Positions 34,144-39,813 of a stretch of DNA of 39,813 nucleotides are shown one piece after another; position 1 is the first letter of the stretch; each line of letters opens with the position of its first letter. Below the pieces are notes generated by a model. The model ran no database searches. It was not told where the DNA came from and saw nothing but the letters and a program-made list of their open reading frames with translations. Source of the DNA: Paludibacteraceae bacterium (GTDB taxonomy: Bacteria; Bacteroidota; Bacteroidia; Bacteroidales; Paludibacteraceae); assembly GCA_017649925.1 (NCBI GenBank), contig JAGCFX010000010.1:1-39813 (forward strand), given 5' to 3'. Made by a program: the position numbers and the translations under genes.

Positions 34144-35049
34144 ATGAAACGAATCATATATTTCATACTGGCAATGGTGAGTCTGGCGGCATGCCAACCA
34201 CAAACACAACGCGTGTTCGGTCGTTTTGTTCCGGAACGCAAGGATGACTTTGCGTGGGAGAACGAGTATGCTGCGTACCGTTTCTACGGGCCGGCATTAC
34301 GATCTGAGAATCCGTCAAACGGCGTGGACATCTTTATGAAAAATACGCCGGCTTTTGTGCTGGATACATTTTTCTACAACTACGTCAACTTCAAGATCCC
34401 TTATCATGTGCAGCATGGAATCGGCTTCGACGGTTACAAAGTGGCGCATACGACGGGTTGCGGAGGTTTGGCTGTTGTGGTAAACGATACATTGTATGTC
34501 GGCGACCAGTTTGACCGTTGGAAAATATTGGAACAGACGCCGCGTAAATTGGTATTCAAGCTTTATTATGACAGCCTGAATGTAGCCGGCACCGTTTTCA
34601 GCGAAGAATTGACGGTGAGTGCTCGCGCAGGCGAAATACTGAATCGTGCAGAAGTAGTGTTGACGCCTCACGGAGAGTGCCCGTTTGAGTCGCTGCTGGT
34701 GGGAGCAGGTCTATATTTGCATGACAGCATCGGCGAGTATCATTTGCTGGCGGATGAGCATGCCATCACTTACACAGAAACAGCATTGAGCGATCCGGGA
34801 GCCGTGAGACTGAATCGCAAATGGTACGACAATACGGATTTGGGCCGGACACACGAAGCGATAATAGTGCCTAATTCGAGTCCGCATATCATTGCCAACA
34901 CCGCTGTTGCACTAACGGAATACAAACCCGGAGAGAAACTGACATATTGGTTCGGAGGCTGCTGGGACAGATGGACTGACGGCAAACAGTCGTTCCCGAC
35001 GCAAGAGGCTTGGGACAAAGCGATAAAAAAGAAAGCACGCAAGTTATGA
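34144..35049 (+). CDS. DUF4861 lipoprotein, probably in uronic-acid glycan use
   Basis: A 301-residue lipoprotein (lipobox LAAC, Cys17). The opening RVFGRFVPERKDDFAWENE and the YRFYGPAL, GIGFDGYKV and GCGGLAVVVND segments are characteristic of DUF4861. The domain is commonly found with pectin or rhamnogalacturonan utilisation genes in Bacteroidota. Adjacent kduI and kduD support a link with unsaturated uronates. No activity can be assigned from sequence alone. It ends in an ATGA overlap with the GT9 gene. Confidence 0.82.
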   Translation: MKRIIYFILAMVSLAACQPQTQRVFGRFVPERKDDFAWENEYAAYRFYGPALRSENPSNGVDIFMKNTPAFVLDTFFYNYVNFKIPYHVQHGIGFDGYKVAHTTGCGGLAVVVNDTLYVGDQFDRWKILEQTPRKLVFKLYYDSLNVAGTVFSEELTVSARAGEILNRAEVVLTPHGECPFESLLVGAGLYLHDSIGEYHLLADEHAITYTETALSDPGAVRLNRKWYDNTDLGRTHEAIIVPNSSPHIIANTAVALTEYKPGEKLTYWFGGCWDRWTDGKQSFPTQEAWDKAIKKKARKL

Positions 35050-36035
35050 CATACTTGATTATTCGGTTAGCGACGTTAGGTAATGTGGCGATGACGGTTC
35101 CCGTTGTTGCTTCATTAAGTCGGCGCTACCCGAATGATCGGTTCATTCTCGCGAGCAAGAAAGACCTGAGCGCCATGTTTGCAAGCATGCCAAACGTGGA
35201 GTTTCGGGAAGTGGACAACCACCTGGGCTGGAAAGGTGTTATAGCAATCTGGCATGCATGGAAAGATGAGATAGATGCGGTGATTGACCTGCAGGCAGTG
35301 CTGCGGACGAAAGTATTCGGGATGTTGATGCGGTTCAGCGGCAAGCGCGTGACGCGAGTGCATTATGGGCGTCTGAGAAAACACTTGATTACCGTTTGGG
35401 GCATTGGTAAGAAACGTCTGCCAAGCGAGTTCGCACGCTATGAGGATGCTTTTCGGCGCGCGGGTCTGGAAACGGACGAAGAGTTTGCGGCATTGCCGGT
35501 TAATAAAGCCGCAGCCAAAGCCGTAAAGACGCAATTTGGCGACAAAAAAGGACGTTGGATAGGTCTGGCACCATTTGCCAAATCGAAATCGAACATGCTA
35601 CCTTATCGCGTGACGAAAGATATCATTGAGCAACTGACGAAAGATAAAAAAACGCAAGTGTTTCTCTTCGGCGCAGGCGAGATTGAGTGCGAGATGTTGC
35701 GCCAGTGGGCGAGCGTTTTTCCGCGCACGAAGAGTGTGGCTGGACAATTGAAACTGGGAGAAGAACTGGAATTGATGCGGCATTTGGACGTGATGATTTG
35801 TATGGATAGTGCCAACCAACACTTGTCGAGTCTGGTGGGACTACGAGCTATCAGCGTTTGGTGCGCCACCCACCCGATGATAGGTTTTATGGGATGGAAG
35901 CAAAAGGAATCAGACATCGTGCAACGACATGACTTGCGTTGCCGGCCGTGCACATGTCACGGAACGAACCATTGCAGGTACGGAAACTATGCCTGCCGAG
36001 AAATAGAAGCAGAAAAAATCATTGAATATATATGA
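35046..36035 (+). CDS. GT9 family glycosyltransferase (heptosyltransferase-like)
   Basis: A 329-residue GT-B protein from ATG 35046, which overlaps the previous stop (ATGA); a longer open frame to 35010 would run inside the upstream gene. The N-terminus (YLIIRLATLGNVAMTVPV) and the DLQAVLRTKV and GLAPFAKSKSNMLPY segments match ADP-heptose:LPS heptosyltransferases; the C-terminal domain has CMDSANQHLSSLVGL. The end is rich in Cys and His (CRPCTCHGTNHCRYGN), seen in Bacteroidota members of this family. Likely adds a core sugar to lipopolysaccharide at the inner face of the membrane. Confidence 0.88.
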   Translation: MTYLIIRLATLGNVAMTVPVVASLSRRYPNDRFILASKKDLSAMFASMPNVEFREVDNHLGWKGVIAIWHAWKDEIDAVIDLQAVLRTKVFGMLMRFSGKRVTRVHYGRLRKHLITVWGIGKKRLPSEFARYEDAFRRAGLETDEEFAALPVNKAAAKAVKTQFGDKKGRWIGLAPFAKSKSNMLPYRVTKDIIEQLTKDKKTQVFLFGAGEIECEMLRQWASVFPRTKSVAGQLKLGEELELMRHLDVMICMDSANQHLSSLVGLRAISVWCATHPMIGFMGWKQKESDIVQRHDLRCRPCTCHGTNHCRYGNYACREIEAEKIIEYI

Positions 36036-36796
36036 GTAAAGTTATTTCATTAGCCAACCAAAAAGGAGGCGTTGGCAAGACGACAACCTCCATTAATTTA
36101 GCGGCAGCGTTAGCTAAATTGGGCAAACGCGTATTGCTTGTAGATGCCGACCCGCAGGCAAACACCTCGTCGGGTTTGGGCATTGAGATTCGAGAGTTGA
36201 ACAACACGATTTACGAGTGTCTGGTGAACGGCGTTGACCCGCACTCTGCAGTAGTGGAGACTGACACCAAGAACCTGAGTGTTATTCCGAGTCACATCGA
36301 CCTCGTGGGTGCAGAGATCGAGATGCTGAATATGGAGCATCGCGAGCTGCTGCTTAAGAACATCTTGACGCAAGTGCGCGATGAGTATGATTTTGTACTC
36401 ATTGACTGCAGCCCTTCGTTGGGACTGATTACCGTCAATGCACTCTCCGCCAGCGACAGTGTGATTATTCCTGTTCAGTGCGAGTTCTTTGCGTTGGAAG
36501 GTATTGCAAAACTGCTAAATACGATTAAAATCATCAAGTCGAAACTGAACCCGCAACTGAAGATTGAAGGTTTTCTATTGACGATGTTTGACAACCGCTT
36601 ACGACTGAGCAATCAGGTGTACGAAGAGGTGAAACGTCACTTCGGCGATTTGGTTTTCAATACCGTGATTGCTCGTAACGTACGCTTGAGTGAAGCACCA
36701 TCGCACGGCGTTTCGGTATTGGAATATGATCCAAGTTCAAAGGGTGCAAAGAATTATATAGCATTAGCAAAAGAATTAATAGCACGGAACAAATGA
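36032..36796 (+). CDS. parA: ParA/Soj chromosome-partitioning ATPase
   Basis: A 254-residue ParA ATPase with the deviant Walker A KGGVGKTT (11-18), the LLVDADPQANTSSGLG box and DFVLIDCSPSLG. No N-terminal DNA-binding extension, as in chromosomal Soj proteins. It overlaps parB by ATGA. It drives origin segregation with ParB; no parS site was recognised in the window. Confidence 0.96.
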   Translation: MSKVISLANQKGGVGKTTTSINLAAALAKLGKRVLLVDADPQANTSSGLGIEIRELNNTIYECLVNGVDPHSAVVETDTKNLSVIPSHIDLVGAEIEMLNMEHRELLLKNILTQVRDEYDFVLIDCSPSLGLITVNALSASDSVIIPVQCEFFALEGIAKLLNTIKIIKSKLNPQLKIEGFLLTMFDNRLRLSNQVYEEVKRHFGDLVFNTVIARNVRLSEAPSHGVSVLEYDPSSKGAKNYIALAKELIARNK

Positions 36797-37623
36797 AAAA
36801 GCATACAGGATTAGGGCGAGGTTTGGACGCATTGATTGACACCTCGCATATAGACACCAATGGTGGCAGTTCGATTTCGGAAATAGCAATCGATGCCATA
36901 GTGGCAAACCCCGACCAACCGCGCAGGAACTTCGACGAGGAAGCGTTGCAAGAATTGGCGGATTCTATTCGTGAGCACGGAGTGATATCTCCTATCACAT
37001 TGCGCGACAACGGCGACGGAACATATATGATTATTGCCGGTGAGCGTCGTTTCAGAGCCAGCAAGATAGCGGGGTTGGAACGTATTCCGGCGTATATACG
37101 CACGGCAAAAGACGAGCAAGTGATGGAGTGGGCACTCATTGAGAACATCCAACGTGAAGATTTGGATGCCATTGAGATTGCCTTGGCTTACCAACGATTG
37201 ATGGATGATTACAACCTGACGCAAGAACGAATGTCCGAGCGCGTAGGAAAGAAACGCGCTACCGTAGCCAATTATCTGCGTTTGCTGAAACTGCCGGCAG
37301 AGATACAAGTAGGCATCAAAGAGAAGAAAATTGACATGGGACATGCCCGCGCCATTCTCTCCAGCCCATCCGCTGAACGCCAATTGGCATTGTACCAGCG
37401 CATTTTGCGCGAAGGACTCTCCGTTCGCAAAGTGGAACAACTGGCGCAGGAGGACAAAGTGGATAGCAAGAAACCAAAAGATAAAAGTGTCAATCCCTAC
37501 AAAGCGCTTGAACTGGAATTGCGCGAGAAGTTGGGTTTGAACGTCAAGATTCAAAACGGCAAAGTGAACATCACTTTTGCTAATGAAGAAGAATTAGAGC
37601 GAATTGTGAACAAGTTGCTTTGA
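36793..37623 (+). CDS. parB: ParB/Spo0J chromosome-partitioning protein
   Basis: A 276-residue ParB. The N-terminal CTPase domain carries NPDQPRRNF, ELADSIREHGVISPI and the GERRFRA motif; a helix-turn-helix follows (LTQERMSERVGKKRATVANY); a short C-terminal dimerisation domain ends the chain. It binds parS, spreads as a CTP-dependent clamp and recruits SMC in characterised homologues. Translationally coupled to parA and to the next gene (TTGA). Confidence 0.96.
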   Translation: MKKHTGLGRGLDALIDTSHIDTNGGSSISEIAIDAIVANPDQPRRNFDEEALQELADSIREHGVISPITLRDNGDGTYMIIAGERRFRASKIAGLERIPAYIRTAKDEQVMEWALIENIQREDLDAIEIALAYQRLMDDYNLTQERMSERVGKKRATVANYLRLLKLPAEIQVGIKEKKIDMGHARAILSSPSAERQLALYQRILREGLSVRKVEQLAQEDKVDSKKPKDKSVNPYKALELELREKLGLNVKIQNGKVNITFANEEELERIVNKLL

Positions 37624-38264
37624 AACGTTGGTTAAGCATATTACTGCTGATGCTTCCGATAGCGCTACATGCACAACAGGATAGCATTTACTTCCATCCC
37701 GACACGATAGACACGGCAGAAGAGGACTATCGGTATTATATCGATTTGACCAAACGACCGGATGCCATCAAAGCGGTGTGGTTGGGCGCTATCTTCCCCG
37801 GCGCAGGGCAGATATACAACGGTTCCTATTGGAAATTACCTCTTGTATACGGCAGTTTTATGGGCTGCGCATATGCCATCACATGGACGCACAATCGATG
37901 CTCGAACTACAAACGTGCCTATCTGGATTTATATGCAGACAATGAAGCCGGCACCGTAACGGAAGACCCGAGTAAGACATATATCGCCGTTATACCGGAA
38001 GGATACAATTTGACACGCGTCGGAGGTGTGAACACATGGATGAATACTCTCAAAAACGAGCAGAGCCGATTCAGACGATATCGCGACTATTCGATTTTGG
38101 CAACAGTAATCGTTTATGCATTGTCACTTATTGACGCGTACGTGGATGCGCAGTTGTTTGACTACGACATATCGCCCGATTTAACACTCAACGTCGAACC
38201 GCAGATTTATTATGACTTACAGCACCAACGGAGTGCGGAACTTAAATTAGCCATACAATTTTGA
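37620..38264 (+). CDS. DUF5683 membrane protein
   Basis: A 214-residue protein starting at TTG 37620, overlapping the parB stop (TTGA). Signal peptide to about LHAQQ. The DUF5683 hallmark AVWLGAIFPGAGQIYNGSYW is followed by a hydrophobic segment (LPLVYGSFMGCAYAI) and a second one (YSILATVIVYALSLIDAYVDA). It is regularly found between parB and mltD in Bacteroidota. Function unknown; the context suggests cell-envelope work linked to growth or division. Confidence 0.86.
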   Translation: MKRWLSILLLMLPIALHAQQDSIYFHPDTIDTAEEDYRYYIDLTKRPDAIKAVWLGAIFPGAGQIYNGSYWKLPLVYGSFMGCAYAITWTHNRCSNYKRAYLDLYADNEAGTVTEDPSKTYIAVIPEGYNLTRVGGVNTWMNTLKNEQSRFRRYRDYSILATVIVYALSLIDAYVDAQLFDYDISPDLTLNVEPQIYYDLQHQRSAELKLAIQF

Positions 38265-39601
38265 AAAAGATACTCTTGATACTATTCGCGCTGAGCACAA
38301 TAACTTATTATGTGAACGCGCTGGAAGTTAACATCGATAGTCTGGCAACAGATAGTACGTCTGTCGAATCGTTGGAATTAGTACCGCTACAGGTAGCCGA
38401 CAGTGTGGCAATGGAAGATACTATCGTACCCATCAAACCATTTTATACCTTATGGAATGATAGTACACTGAGCGACATCGAGATGCGAGCGTTGGACTGG
38501 AGTCTACGTTGGCTGGACACCACTGATTGCGTGGCAACACACGACACCACCACTCTACCCGATTCGGTTTATAAAGCGCGCTTGCAAGCTTTGCCGTGTG
38601 TGATTGAATTGCCGTACAACGAGCGCGTGCGCGCGTTTATATTAAGGTACGTCAAACGCAGTCCTAAACAAGTAGCTCGACTGATGCGAATGAGTGAATA
38701 CTACTTCCCCATTTTTGAAGAAGCACTCGGGCGTTACCAGCTGCCGTATGAATTGAAATATGTGCCAATCATTGAATCTGCACTCAACCCTATGGCGCGC
38801 TCTCATGCAGGCGCTGCTGGGCTATGGCAATTCATGCCGGCAACAGGTAAGTTATTCGGGTTGGAAATTAACTCGTTGGTAGATGAGAGAATGGATCCCA
38901 TCAAATCAACCGAAGCTGCTTGTCGTTTTTTGAACAGTATGTATAACATTTACCATGACTGGAATCTTGTTATTGCAGCCTATAACTGCGGAAGCGGAAA
39001 CGTCAACAAGGCAATCCGTCGTGCGAACGGGAAACGCGATTTCTGGTCTATCTATCCTTTCCTTCCGCGCGAGACAAGGAACTATGTGCCTATCTTTATT
39101 GCAGCCAACTATGCGATGAACTATGGGCAGGAGCATGGTATTTGCAAAGCACCGATGGAGAAAATCATGATTACGGATACGATTTGTACTACACAACGAT
39201 TACACCTCCAGCAAGTGAGTGAGAATTTGAATATCGATATGGAAGAGTTGAGACGACTAAATCCGCAATACTCGCGAGATATCTTACCCGGCGGGAACAC
39301 ATATGCTTTATGTTTGCCGGCCGATAAAATGGGATTGTATATTGACCATGAGAATTCTATTTTAGCATATAAAGCGGATAGTCTGATTAACAATCGCCGC
39401 GCAGAGATTGATATGGCAAAAGTAACGTCCATCACAGGCGCGTACCGCGTGAATGGCGTAACATTTTATACCATTAAAAACGGCGACACTTTGGGCGGCA
39501 TTGCTAAGAAGTTCCATTGCTCAGTTAAACAACTAAAACAATGGAACGGACTGAAGAATGACAACATCCGTGCAGGTAAAAAACTGAAAATCTGTAAGTA
39601 A
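38261..39601 (+). CDS. mltD: Membrane-bound lytic transglycosylase D with LysM domains
   Basis: A 446-residue protein starting at TTG 38261 (TTGA overlap). Signal peptide to about residue 20, an acidic Asp/Ser/Thr linker, then an SLT domain with catalytic Glu172 (PIIESALNP), the GLWQFMPATG motif (187-196) and AAYNCGSGNVNKAI. A degenerate LysM (about 300-350) and a clear C-terminal LysM (about 402-445: FYTIKNGDTLGGIAKKF) bind peptidoglycan. It cleaves glycan strands to 1,6-anhydromuramyl ends. No lipobox is seen, so it is probably soluble in the periplasm despite the family name. Confidence 0.93.
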   Translation: MKKILLILFALSTITYYVNALEVNIDSLATDSTSVESLELVPLQVADSVAMEDTIVPIKPFYTLWNDSTLSDIEMRALDWSLRWLDTTDCVATHDTTTLPDSVYKARLQALPCVIELPYNERVRAFILRYVKRSPKQVARLMRMSEYYFPIFEEALGRYQLPYELKYVPIIESALNPMARSHAGAAGLWQFMPATGKLFGLEINSLVDERMDPIKSTEAACRFLNSMYNIYHDWNLVIAAYNCGSGNVNKAIRRANGKRDFWSIYPFLPRETRNYVPIFIAANYAMNYGQEHGICKAPMEKIMITDTICTTQRLHLQQVSENLNIDMEELRRLNPQYSRDILPGGNTYALCLPADKMGLYIDHENSILAYKADSLINNRRAEIDMAKVTSITGAYRVNGVTFYTIKNGDTLGGIAKKFHCSVKQLKQWNGLKNDNIRAGKKLKICK

Positions 39602-39813
39602 TGGCAGACGAAAAACTATATTACTCTTTGCGAGAGACTGAACTGGAGACCGGTGTCACAGCCTCCACTTTACGGTATTGGGAGAAACAGTTTGAAGAGC
39701 TGAACCCTCGAAAGGACGGACATGGCAACCGGTATTATACGCGCGAAGATCAAGAAGTAATCAAGCGAATCAAATACATCCGCGACGAACTGAAGATCAC
39801 GCGGATTGAAGCC
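39601..39813 (+). CDS. MerR family transcriptional regulator, 3' end cut by window
   Basis: The first 71 codons are present. ATG 39601 shares its A with the mltD stop (TAATG). The winged helix-turn-helix is clear (YYSLRETELETGVTASTLRY then WEKQFEELNPRKDGHGNRYY and the DQEVIKRIKYI helix), matching MerR regulators of the Bacteroidota type with a WEK(Q/E)F turn. The effector domain lies beyond the window, so the signal sensed is unknown. Confidence 0.88.
   Translation, partial: MADEKLYYSLRETELETGVTASTLRYWEKQFEELNPRKDGHGNRYYTREDQEVIKRIKYIRDELKITRIEA

Overview
The window looks like a chromosomal segment of a Bacteroidales bacterium (phylum Bacteroidota). It carries a moxR/bat aerotolerance operon, SusD-lineage PCMD domains, a GldG homologue, PorT-like barrels, a DUF5686 protein and the parA-parB-DUF5683-mltD gene order. 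Promoters match the Bacteroidota consensus TTTG-N20-TAnnTTTG, and classical Shine-Dalgarno sequences are scarce. The type IX secretion (T9SS)-like tail on a giant surface protein suggests a T9SS-positive lineage, but the genus cannot be read from this sequence. I see no tRNA, rRNA, CRISPR array, insertion sequence or phage gene.

Layout. (1) 1-5337, minus strand: moxR, a DUF58 gene, a BatD-like/DUF4381-like membrane protein gene, batA, and a single frame that joins batB to batC and runs off the left edge. (2) 5503-5910, plus: a small lipoprotein with its own promoter and terminator. (3) 6248-15568, plus: a 3106-residue secreted giant with its own promoter and terminator. Its order is signal peptide, PCMD domain, about 15 Ig/cadherin-like repeats, second PCMD domain, about 15 more repeats, T9SS-like C-terminal domain. 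(4) 15828-18958, plus: a glycosyltransferase (GT4), a small four-helix DMT/SMR-type protein and an LtaS-like alkaline-phosphatase-superfamily enzyme, probably a glycolipid assembly and decoration cassette. (5) 18973-24806, minus: an operon of lipoprotein, DAHP synthase-chorismate mutase, unknown envelope protein, DUF5686 outer-membrane protein and beta-barrel. (6) 24957-39813, plus: a very compact run of galE, a DHH phosphoesterase, a SurA-like PPIase, gldG-like, LysM/PBP1-like, PorT-like barrel, kduI, kduD, a DUF4861 lipoprotein, a GT9 glycosyltransferase, parA, parB, DUF5683, mltD and a truncated merR gene. Most junctions in this run overlap by 1-22 nt; the one sizeable gap, 90 nt after kduD, holds a perfect palindrome.

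Most of the window deals with the cell envelope: peptidoglycan, outer-membrane proteins, surface glycans, secretion and stress. The giant protein is the strongest candidate for something undescribed, because its two halves mirror each other. Other points of interest are the in-frame BatB-BatC fusion, a repeat-derived insertion inside DAHP synthase, and a gldG homologue with no gldF beside it.
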